From: HGM04593 sp045613945
Lineage (GTDB): Bacteria; Bacteroidota; Bacteroidia; Bacteroidales; Bacteroidaceae
Direction: 5' to 3'
Assembly: GCA_045613945.1 (NCBI GenBank)
Contig: JAZLBZ010000057.1
Coordinates: 1 to 61,675 of the forward strand
DNA: 61,675 nucleotides
The position numbers and the translations under genes are program-made. Positions within the stretch are counted from its first letter, which is position 1. Each line of letters starts with the position of its first letter. Positions 40,452-48,902 of this stretch are shown here, piece by piece. The notes under the pieces are model-generated. The model did not search any database. It was not told where the DNA came from and saw only the letters and a list, made by a program, of their open reading frames with translations.

Positions 40452-43400
40452 TTAGAAACCAAGAGATAATGAAAGTGTATACGAGCGTGGACGCGGAGTC
40501 TTTGTATTGTCATATGCAATACCCTGACCACCGCTTGCTACCTCGGGCTCAAGACCTGTATATTTTGTCCAGAAGCACAGGTTGTCGGCCGAAGCGTAGA
40601 GGTTGAGGCTCTTGAGACCAACCTTCTTCAACCACTTTGGCTCGAAAGAGTATGACAGCTGAAGGTATGACAGACGAACATATGAAGCGTCCTCGACATA
40701 ACGGTCACTACCCAGATAATTGTATGCATTGCCACTGCCGTTCACCGCACGTGGAATCTCGGTGATATCACCCTCCTTGCGCCAACGCCAGTTAACGGCA
40801 ACACTCTGGTTGTCAAATGATGACATATTCTCAAATGCCATACGTGAACTGTTCACGACATCCACATCCCAACGGTATGTAAACGATGTTCTCAAAGACC
40901 ATTTCTTGTAGCGGAGTGTGAGACCGAAACCACCCTGTGCGGCAGGATTGGAGTTACCCAGGTAAACGATATCAAGCTGGTTAATCTGACCGTCGTGGTT
41001 GATATCCTCATAGATGGCATCACCACCCTTGAAATGATAATCATTGTGTGGAGCGTCAGTCTCGGAATCGTAGAAGAGAACAAGTTCCTTTGGCTTGCCG
41101 TTTGCCTCATATACCACATTGCCATTGGCATCGCGAACAATAGGACAGGTACCGTTGCGTCCGGCCTCTTCCTCCGAAAGGGCTTTCTCCCAGTTCTTGT
41201 AACTGTAACGGTATACACCCTTGTAGCGGAATCCATAGATGGCACCACTTGGATTACCTATCTGAATTCGTGGAAGATAACTTGTATTAGAAGGCTCGTC
41301 ATACTTGCCGTTTCTCTCCTCGAGATAAGCCTCTTCAAGTTCAAGAATTTCGTTGAAGTTGTTACCGATATTGAAGTACATTGTCAATGAAAGATCCTTG
41401 GCCAACTTAATGTTGTTCAAGTTCATATTGAGTTCCCAACCATAGTTTCTAACGGTACCGGAATTCTTGTAGGCCAACGCATATCTGCCTGTATTTGGAT
41501 CTTTAACACCTGTAGAAGATGGAATACGATAACCACTGATAATATTGTCATATGTTACTCCGTGATAATAGTTGAAAGCACCGGTCAACAGGCCACTGAA
41601 GAAACCAAAGTCAGAACCGACGTTCCACTCACGCTTGTCAGAACGGCGGAGGTCTGTCAAACGGATACCGTCCAACCGGAATGCGGCCATACCCAAATAA
41701 CTGAGGTTATTGTAGGTAGAGTAACTGCTGAATGTTGCATTTGAAGCTGGAGCGTGACCGTCCATACCGAAACCGGGACGCAAAGACAACATACTCAGGT
41801 ATGGTTTCGCCCAATCCATCCACTCTTCGTCGATAATGTTCCAACGTGCCGAGATTGAAGGATAGGCAGCCCATTTTCTATCGTCACCCATAGCAGTGTT
41901 ACCCTCGCCACGAACAGCAAGACGCAACGAGTATTTTGACTTGTATGAGTAGTGGGCATCGAACACAAAGCTGACATTGCGGCTCTCCCACTTGTTTGTT
42001 CCTGTACCGTTAAGTTTTGCACCGACGGTAGAACTGCTGATGTTACCCGTAGGCAAGCCAATAGCGGTTGAGTTTTGAGAGTTACCGGAACCTGTAGAGA
42101 GTTCGAACTGGGCATTCATTGTCATATAGTGGTCGCTGCTGCCCAAGTATGGAGTAAAGATCAACTGGTGGCGGGTTGTAAAGCCAAGACTCTTACTATC
42201 CTCGGCCTTAGACATATTCTTCTCCGAACTTGTCCACTCCGATGTAGAAAGTGCTGCGGGGCTGTAGTTGCTACCTGAATATGTTGATGCATTCAGGTTC
42301 ACCATACCACGATACTTGAGTTGTGTCTCATTATCCTCAAGACCCAACAGGCTGTACTCAAAGGTAATCATCGGGTTGATGCTATAGTTCTCAGTGTGAT
42401 ACTGCGCCAAGTCACCCACAGCAATAGGGTTCTTGCGACCCTGCATACTGCTCTGGAGAACGTTGGGCTTGGCATACTTGAGCATAGCATAGTATGCATC
42501 GGTATTGTTGCCGAGCGAGTCCTGAGCATATACACTCATGTTAGGCATCATAAGCAAAGAGTTATAGAGCAAATCCTCGGTGTTACGTCTTTGCTTTGTA
42601 TATGAGAATGCGAAGTCGGCAATTACCTTGATTCGCGCAGACACATAGTAGTCAAGGGCAAGACGTGTACTGAAACTGTTGAGGTTCTGTCCAAGCACCT
42701 GACCTGTCTCGTTTGAGTAACCACCCGAGATACGGAATGTAGCCTTCTCACCACCACCACTGATGTTGAGGTTGTACTCATTTCTGTAACCGTGCTGAGA
42801 CACCTCGTCAACCCAATCGGTATTATTGTTGAAGTTCTGATACTCGGGGAATGTCTGGTCATAGTTGAGTTCAGGGATATCCTTACCAACCTGGTCAACA
42901 TTGAAGAGAGCCTGCTTGATGAGCATTGTATAGTCATCACCATTGAGCAGGTTATAGCCATTTGGTGTCCATTTGTCCTTGAACTTATATGAGAAATTCA
43001 CGCGGGTTGGACCACGCTTACCACGCTTTGTCTTAATTTTGATGACACCATTGGCACCACGAGAACCCCAAACGGCGCAAGACGCCGCATCCTTGAGCAC
43101 CTCAATCTCGGCGATATCCTCGGTGTTAATCATGAGGAGTTCGGCAAAGTTCTCGGCACTGGCATCCTCCTTAATCAAAGAACTCTGACCCTCGTCTACC
43201 TCAAAGATGTTGTCGTCGACAACAATAAGCGGACTGGCATCACCCTCAATCATTGAGTTACCACGAAGACGCATCTGTGTACCCGAACCGACGTCACCGG
43301 AATTGAACACGACGTCAAGACCGGCAATCTGTCCCTGAAGAGCCTCGTCTACCGAAGCAAATGAGAGACCGTCCATGTCATCCATACTGATTTTCTGTGT

Positions 43401-43799
43401 AGCATGTGTCATCTCACGCTCAAGAATGTCAAGACCTCCCGAACGTGAACGCTGCTCGGCAACGATATCCACAGTCTCAAGCATATTATCCTCAACCATC
43501 TTAATGTTGAAGATTGTACGGTTTCCAATCTCAATACGCTGGGTCTTATAACCGACGTATGAAATCTCAAGTACGTTGCTTGTATTCTTGACAACCATAG
43601 AGAAGTTACCCTCGAAGTCGGTCACACAAGCCTCAATGATACGATTACTATTGTCGCGCTCAGTGACGTTCACCATAATCAGCGGACCTTCGGCATCACT
43701 TGTAATCGTACCCGAAATTCTCGCACCTTTTTGCGCATATACACTACTGCTTACAAAGCAGAAGAGTGCGAGCATAAATAATTGCTTTATTCTTATCAT
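40452..43799 (-). CDS. SusC/RagA-like TonB-dependent outer-membrane transporter (unit 2)
   Basis: A 1115-residue channel with a signal peptide ending SSSVYAQ (about residue 23), a carboxypeptidase-regulatory-like domain (ARISGTITSDAEGPLIMVNV, about 26-110), a plug domain with QMRLRGNSMIEGDASPLIVV and EIEVLKDAASCAVWGSRGAN, and a large beta-barrel that ends YTLSLSLGF. It is clearly divergent from the SusC of unit 1 (different plug and barrel sequence), so the two units are not a recent tandem duplication. SusD follows directly; the fasciclin-like gene precedes it by 28 nt. Confidence 0.94.
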   Translation of the reverse strand: MIRIKQLFMLALFCFVSSSVYAQKGARISGTITSDAEGPLIMVNVTERDNSNRIIEACVTDFEGNFSMVVKNTSNVLEISYVGYKTQRIEIGNRTIFNIKMVEDNMLETVDIVAEQRSRSGGLDILEREMTHATQKISMDDMDGLSFASVDEALQGQIAGLDVVFNSGDVGSGTQMRLRGNSMIEGDASPLIVVDDNIFEVDEGQSSLIKEDASAENFAELLMINTEDIAEIEVLKDAASCAVWGSRGANGVIKIKTKRGKRGPTRVNFSYKFKDKWTPNGYNLLNGDDYTMLIKQALFNVDQVGKDIPELNYDQTFPEYQNFNNNTDWVDEVSQHGYRNEYNLNISGGGEKATFRISGGYSNETGQVLGQNLNSFSTRLALDYYVSARIKVIADFAFSYTKQRRNTEDLLYNSLLMMPNMSVYAQDSLGNNTDAYYAMLKYAKPNVLQSSMQGRKNPIAVGDLAQYHTENYSINPMITFEYSLLGLEDNETQLKYRGMVNLNASTYSGSNYSPAALSTSEWTSSEKNMSKAEDSKSLGFTTRHQLIFTPYLGSSDHYMTMNAQFELSTGSGNSQNSTAIGLPTGNISSSTVGAKLNGTGTNKWESRNVSFVFDAHYSYKSKYSLRLAVRGEGNTAMGDDRKWAAYPSISARWNIIDEEWMDWAKPYLSMLSLRPGFGMDGHAPASNATFSSYSTYNNLSYLGMAAFRLDGIRLTDLRRSDKREWNVGSDFGFFSGLLTGAFNYYHGVTYDNIISGYRIPSSTGVKDPNTGRYALAYKNSGTVRNYGWELNMNLNNIKLAKDLSLTMYFNIGNNFNEILELEEAYLEERNGKYDEPSNTSYLPRIQIGNPSGAIYGFRYKGVYRYSYKNWEKALSEEEAGRNGTCPIVRDANGNVVYEANGKPKELVLFYDSETDAPHNDYHFKGGDAIYEDINHDGQINQLDIVYLGNSNPAAQGGFGLTLRYKKWSLRTSFTYRWDVDVVNSSRMAFENMSSFDNQSVAVNWRWRKEGDITEIPRAVNGSGNAYNYLGSDRYVEDASYVRLSYLQLSYSFEPKWLKKVGLKSLNLYASADNLCFWTKYTGLEPEVASGGQGIAYDNTKTPRPRSYTLSLSLGF

Positions 43800-43827
43800 A
43801 GCTATTATGTTTTTTCTACATCACCTA

Positions 43828-46800
43828 TCAGTTGTTGTCGGCACCTTCATCGGGAGCAACTGTTCCAACCTCTTTTCTATCCTTGACCGAACCGTCATTA
43901 TTATACCTTATCTTATATATAATGCCATTCTCTGTCTCGGTCACGTATTCATACTTGCCTATATTATCATTTGATGCAGTAACCCAATATCCCTCTTCTG
44001 TAACGAGGACCTCGTGTTTTTCCCATCTTCCGTTAACAGCCAGTTCCTTGACAACAAGGCTTTCATGCGTCAACGACGCATCAAACTCCTCATCATCAGT
44101 ACCAATAGGCTGCATCAGGTAACCGGCCTTGTGAATCTCCTCAACACCGTTGGTACCGACAACCCTGATATTGCCTGCATTTGCGACCAGATAGTAGTTC
44201 CTGCCACCGATTTCAACAGAACCGGTACCATCCACATACATTGTATCGACACTTGCGCCATTATTTGCAAAACGCTTGAAACGGCCATCATATCCAAACA
44301 TTGACTCATTGTAGAGGGCACCGTCAATTGGCTGCAACACAGCATATGATGACGCTTCATAACCATCCTCAGAATAGGTGAGAATATTGTCACGGCACAT
44401 AATGTTCCAGTCAACGTTCTCCTTTCCGGTAGTCAACACTCTTCTCACATTGCCCTTGCTATCACGGACTGTATATGTATCGCCCTCACTCTCAAGCACC
44501 AGTTCATAGAAACGGTTTGTACTCTCATTGAGCGCAGCTGTAGTGAACTTCTTTTTAGAGACAGGCTTACCGGTAATTGGGTCTATGGCCTTGATTGGCA
44601 AATTGTCAACATATACCGAGTTATCCTGGAAATGATACTTTGCAAAGTTTATGATAGAACGTATCATTGCTTTCGCCTTTTCCTTATTGCCGGCTTCAGC
44701 GACAGCCTTCACCTGTTCCCATGTTGGGAGACCCTGATTATGAGCCTCAATTATTGCAGCATTGGAAGGTGCATATACTGTATAATGGTATATATTAAAG
44801 AATGGTACTGTATTCTTTGTATGTGTTGTTCCACCCTGAGCAGAAGTTCTCTCATCTGAATAGAAGATTGAGTAACTCATAGCATAATCATGCAGTTTCT
44901 TGAGCCCATTCTTGTCATCATTGGCAATATCGAAGACAACACTCAAGAGACCACCTGTCTCCATATAGGTCTCGCCCGGATAACAGAGTTTGTAGAAACG
45001 GTAGAACGCATCGTTCTCGTCACCAGCCTTCCTCAACAAATTGTCATATACCGACCTTGTAGGAGGTGTTGGGATTGCCGAGATTGTATTATCCTCACCC
45101 GGCAGTGTATTAAAGGTGGCACCGTTTCTCTGATTGTATACTGAAGCAACCTTTACATAGGTATCTCTTTCAATCTGCTCACCACCATAGATTTTAATAT
45201 TGGCGGTATCAGTTACATCAACCTTAATGGTTGCATATCCCTTGGTCATGAAATATTTGTTGCCGGAATATACACCCTGCTTGTCGTCATGAACAAGAAT
45301 AAGGTTCTCAAGCAAATCCTTCATTGCATTCTGGTCGGTATACGAAGCCTCTCCGACAGAATCTCCCAACTCATAGGTTGCAGGATTGAATTTGTACTTT
45401 GTTGCCCAGAATTCGGGAGCACTACCATTGTATCCCTTTCTCTTTGTATCGTAGTGGAAGAAATAGGCAGTCGATGGTGTAGATGATGTTGCGAGCGGAT
45501 CGAAATATACATAATGGTCGTCATCGGGGACGATGTATGTATAGTGTGCATCCATCGCAAGCAGATAGTAGTCGTAACGCAGATTCAAGACAACCTGACG
45601 CATCACGTCCATATTCTCATATACGTATGTTGGAGCAACAACCGCCTGATACATTGCAGGACCGAACACGCTGTTCAATATATATATAACACCGTTGTTT
45701 GCAATAACGCATTCGTCCACATGTTCTGCGCGGATGTTCATCAACTCATTGGCATCGTCATAAATCTTATCAAACTTGCTCTCCACCGTTGCTGTGAAAC
45801 TCAGTTTCATCAAGTTGTTAAGGAATGGAGTGATATTCAACAGAGGCACGCTATCGAGTGCTGACAAGAGAATATCGATATCGCGATTTTCTACAGGCAC
45901 GATCACGCTTGGCGCAAAACGCTTCAAAAGGAAGTGACCGGCACTGTCGGGGTTAGCGAAATAGTCATAAAGGACTTCGTCACCGGGAACGAACATCGCA
46001 CCCATATCCTCGGCCAAAGACGATGACGCAGACAAGTCATTTCGTCCCGGGTCAAAAGCCAGACGCTCCTCCGAAGTCGGGTTCTTATTGGTGCTTGTGA
46101 GCATTGGATGCGCAGTATATGACTCAGAGAAGTAACGCAGTCTGAAGATACTGTCGTTTGTCTTGTAATATGCATTATACTCATTTGAGAGCGACGCATC
46201 ATACTCGGGTACACAATAACGGTCGAGCAAGTGGCTAAAGATTCTTGTATCGGAATGCTTGCGCAACTCCTCGGCCATATTCGAGGGTGCAATGAGCAGT
46301 TCATCCAAACGATAGATATAACCGTTCTTGCAGGTGATGGTCAAGGTGTCATCTGAGTAACCACCGGTATTAACACCGCTTGAAACAATCTTGTTGCCAT
46401 AGATGAAAGCATCACCGTCAACGAATGTCTTGCCTTGTTTCTTGAAAAGGAATTCAATATCCGAAGCCTTGATGCTCTTCTTTCTCAGATAGTCACCAAT
46501 GAAGTGAACCATCATAGGCCTTGTGCCATCCATTGCAATACGCATCTTACCGGTTCTCTCCTTGCCGCGCAACAAATCCCAATAAGTGTTGTATGTAGGC
46601 CAACCCGGATGGTTTGGTACATTACCGTTCTCGATGAGTGGAATAGAGTCAATAGTTGTTGAAGAAGTCCAACGGCGGAGAGTGGTTCCCTCCTGGTTCG
46701 TATTCACGCCCGAACTTGAAAGCATATCAAGCAACATTGAGTTGTCGAGCATTGAATTGTAGAGAATCATCTTCATCTGCGCCTTTGTCAATTGGTCAAC

Positions 46801-47133
46801 ACTCTCTACACCCCAGATATTGTTGCCGCCATTGAAGAAACGCTTGAACGCCTCGTCATCCGCAACAAACAAAGTCTTGCTACCGGTGTGGGCAAGTGTC
46901 TCTTTCTCACCCAGACTGTCGATGATTGCAACAAAGTTTGAGTAACTGTGCTCTGCAGTTCCCTTCTTGAGGAACTCATAGACACTTGAACCCAACCATT
47001 CAGGGTCGCCCGGGTCATCGTAAGGATAAACATCAAGCCAATCCTGACATGACTGCATTGAGCCACCGACAAAAAGCATAAAAATCGCAAGAAGCGACGA
47101 TACGCCAAATTTAGTTAAACGGTGTTTGAACAT
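43828..47133 (-). CDS. Large fasciclin (FAS1)-like lipoprotein (unit 2)
   Basis: A 1101-residue lipoprotein (GSMQSC, Cys29), the first gene of the operon. The segment SNFVAIIDSLGE with SKTLFVADDEAFKRFF (about 69-99) is a FAS1 domain start, and a second FAS1-type block appears near YTVYAPSNAAIIEAHNQGLP (about 795-815) followed by helical and beta segments ending INFAKYHFQDNSVYVDNLP. Between them lie further repeats of similar type, so several FAS1 domains in tandem are likely. The C-terminal 150 residues are beta-rich. The start at 47133 gives a proper signal peptide; the frame is open 17 codons further but without family character. The protein is probably a long surface adhesin or receptor working with the SusCD pairs (inference). 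Confidence 0.8.
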   Translation of the reverse strand: MFKHRLTKFGVSSLLAIFMLFVGGSMQSCQDWLDVYPYDDPGDPEWLGSSVYEFLKKGTAEHSYSNFVAIIDSLGEKETLAHTGSKTLFVADDEAFKRFFNGGNNIWGVESVDQLTKAQMKMILYNSMLDNSMLLDMLSSSGVNTNQEGTTLRRWTSSTTIDSIPLIENGNVPNHPGWPTYNTYWDLLRGKERTGKMRIAMDGTRPMMVHFIGDYLRKKSIKASDIEFLFKKQGKTFVDGDAFIYGNKIVSSGVNTGGYSDDTLTITCKNGYIYRLDELLIAPSNMAEELRKHSDTRIFSHLLDRYCVPEYDASLSNEYNAYYKTNDSIFRLRYFSESYTAHPMLTSTNKNPTSEERLAFDPGRNDLSASSSLAEDMGAMFVPGDEVLYDYFANPDSAGHFLLKRFAPSVIVPVENRDIDILLSALDSVPLLNITPFLNNLMKLSFTATVESKFDKIYDDANELMNIRAEHVDECVIANNGVIYILNSVFGPAMYQAVVAPTYVYENMDVMRQVVLNLRYDYYLLAMDAHYTYIVPDDDHYVYFDPLATSSTPSTAYFFHYDTKRKGYNGSAPEFWATKYKFNPATYELGDSVGEASYTDQNAMKDLLENLILVHDDKQGVYSGNKYFMTKGYATIKVDVTDTANIKIYGGEQIERDTYVKVASVYNQRNGATFNTLPGEDNTISAIPTPPTRSVYDNLLRKAGDENDAFYRFYKLCYPGETYMETGGLLSVVFDIANDDKNGLKKLHDYAMSYSIFYSDERTSAQGGTTHTKNTVPFFNIYHYTVYAPSNAAIIEAHNQGLPTWEQVKAVAEAGNKEKAKAMIRSIINFAKYHFQDNSVYVDNLPIKAIDPITGKPVSKKKFTTAALNESTNRFYELVLESEGDTYTVRDSKGNVRRVLTTGKENVDWNIMCRDNILTYSEDGYEASSYAVLQPIDGALYNESMFGYDGRFKRFANNGASVDTMYVDGTGSVEIGGRNYYLVANAGNIRVVGTNGVEEIHKAGYLMQPIGTDDEEFDASLTHESLVVKELAVNGRWEKHEVLVTEEGYWVTASNDNIGKYEYVTETENGIIYKIRYNNDGSVKDRKEVGTVAPDEGADNN

Positions 47134-47213
47134 AAGTACAAAATTATTAATTATTATTTTTTGTTTTTTTCCAACATTTCGCATTGGGGCGCACTTACCC
47201 CATAGTTAACGTG

Positions 47214-47221
47214 CAAAAATA
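47214..47221 (-). promoter_or_regulatory. Predicted promoter of the fasciclin-SusC-SusD operon (-7 element)
   Basis: TATTTTTG on the minus strand fits TAnnTTTG; a TTTG box lies 23 bp upstream (slightly long spacing, 47245-47248). Leader about 75 nt. It follows a terminator, so the operon is an independent unit. Confidence 0.55.
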
Positions 47222-47302
47222 AGACTTTTAAATAAATTTTCGCACAAATAACTGTTTTTTTTCGGTCGCAAAGATGTTTTTTCACAGTTGAGAAAAAAGA
47301 AT

Positions 47303-47339
47303 CTTCCGTTTTAATGCGAAAAACGCAAAAAAACGGAAG
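47303..47339 (-). terminator. Terminator of the slyD-aroC-DUF6057-propeller operon
   Basis: Stem CTTCCGTTTT / AAAACGGAAG (10 bp) plus inner TGCG / CGCA after a 2-by-2 internal loop, followed on the minus strand by ATTCTTTTTTCTC. It lies 50 nt after the stop of the upstream gene. Confidence 0.75.
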
Positions 47340-47388
47340 AAAAACTCTTTTATACTTTTTAACAAATGTTTGTTAAAATATCACCTTT

Positions 47389-48882
47389 TTAGTGAGAGTA
47401 TTTAACATTTACAACACCCCCTTTTACCACCTCGGCGAACTCATGAGGCGTGATTGAAACCGGCTCTACCATAAACTCGGGGACGTTGTATGAACGGTCA
47501 AAAAAGTCATAGAATTCACTCTCGGCCTGTGGTAGCAGAAAGGCCTTGTCGCTAGTGCCATCATCGCTCATATGTGCTATATACAGACGGCTGTAATTGG
47601 TGTCGTCACGACGGCTGGCAAAGAGAATCCATTTGCCGGTACTGCTCCACGAGTGATAACTCTCGGGGAAATCGGAGTTCGCTGCAACCAACGGACGGTG
47701 CTCACCGGTTGCCAGGTCCAGCACATAAAGGTCGGCATCCTTGTGCCAAATGTGGAAACAGCCATACTCGGCCAAAGCAAAGAGCAGATAACGCCCGCAA
47801 GGCGACACGCGCGGGAACGTGGCACTCTTGCCCATTGCCGAAGCCGCAAACACAGTATCCACAGCCCCGAACTCACCCGTACAGGGATTCCAGGGACGTC
47901 GCAGGATATCGTATTTGATATCCCTGTAATTGCGTATCATATTCTCCACATGTGGTACATCATCGCGCTTTGGGAAATATGCCGAACAGTAGTAGAGCAT
48001 CTCGCCATCGGGCGACCAGGCAGGGAACACCTCAAGACAATCAGGGTCTTTGGCAACGTGAGAGACCGTCTCATTCACAGGGTCGTATATTATGACATCA
48101 CTTGCCTGGTCCTGCACCTCGACCTTGTTCGGGTTCTTGGTATGGAAAATCTGGCCGGTATTGTTCACAGAATAGGCCACCACATCATACTTGGGGTTAA
48201 AGAAGGGATACACGCCGGCAGAAATGGTAGAATCGGTCTTCATATTCACCTTCTTGGCCTTGCCGTTATGCACAAACACTGTACCGCCAAGATGCTGACG
48301 CACGTGGAACTGCATATTGTCGGTCCTGTAGTTCTTGTATGCATGACAGTTGATGCACTGGCCATCGGGCTCTGAGGTTACAAACTTATTACTGTATATG
48401 ACACTCTCGTCAAAGTTTGAAAGGTTGCGTTGCGAAATAGTCAGTTTCTCATACGCGACATACGAAGGCGGGATTAGCCTGTACGATATATAATTATCGA
48501 TGCTGTCACCCGATACAATGATTGAGAACGGCTCAAATCTTTTCCAGCCACCATTGTCGGCATACACCACGACCTTTATCGTATCATCTACCGCCTGCGC
48601 CAGCAGCGCGCTCCACTCATCTACTGCAGGTGCCACCTCGCGTCCACCACAGACAAGCGACCTGTCACCGGCCTTGAAGCAAGTTACAAAATCGTCACCC
48701 TCCTCGTTTATTCCAAAAACAAGCGGCGCGATATTGCAGGGCACCACAACATCCGAGTAATCGGGGTAGATAGACGGGGCTGTTGCCAGCGCGTCATACC
48801 TTGCAGGCACCTGCGGCTGTGGCGAGCATGCCACAAGGAGAAGCGACACTGCCACAACAATATATTTCAGTTTCTCTTTCAT
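47389..48882 (-). CDS. PD40/TolB-like beta-propeller lipoprotein with a CXXCH haem motif
   Basis: A 497-residue lipoprotein (signal peptide to Cys19 in LLLVACS). The first 160 residues contain an Ig- or beta-sandwich-like part. A c-type haem attachment motif CINCH (Cys176-His180) follows in EPDGQCINCHAYKNY. The rest carries PD40/WD40-type repeats: FNPKYDVVAYSVNNTGQI, EVFPAWSPDGEMLYYCSAYF, FPRVSPCGRYLLFALAEYG, YHSWSSTGKWILFASRRDD. Such propellers bind protein or glycan ligands; the haem would imply an electron-transfer or sensing role at the outer membrane or periplasm (inference). It lies 20 nt after the DUF6057-like gene, the last gene of an operon led by slyD-aroC. Confidence 0.82.
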   Translation of the reverse strand: MKEKLKYIVVAVSLLLVACSPQPQVPARYDALATAPSIYPDYSDVVVPCNIAPLVFGINEEGDDFVTCFKAGDRSLVCGGREVAPAVDEWSALLAQAVDDTIKVVVYADNGGWKRFEPFSIIVSGDSIDNYISYRLIPPSYVAYEKLTISQRNLSNFDESVIYSNKFVTSEPDGQCINCHAYKNYRTDNMQFHVRQHLGGTVFVHNGKAKKVNMKTDSTISAGVYPFFNPKYDVVAYSVNNTGQIFHTKNPNKVEVQDQASDVIIYDPVNETVSHVAKDPDCLEVFPAWSPDGEMLYYCSAYFPKRDDVPHVENMIRNYRDIKYDILRRPWNPCTGEFGAVDTVFAASAMGKSATFPRVSPCGRYLLFALAEYGCFHIWHKDADLYVLDLATGEHRPLVAANSDFPESYHSWSSTGKWILFASRRDDTNYSRLYIAHMSDDGTSDKAFLLPQAESEFYDFFDRSYNVPEFMVEPVSITPHEFAEVVKGGVVNVKYSH

Positions 48883-48902
48883 AGTCAATATCCTTACAAG
48901 TG

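Noticed and set aside
31433..47133. The fasciclin-SusCD operon as an integrative element or recent transfer
   Set aside because: No integrase, transposase, tRNA target or direct repeats are visible at its ends; base composition by eye is only mildly more AT-rich than its neighbours.
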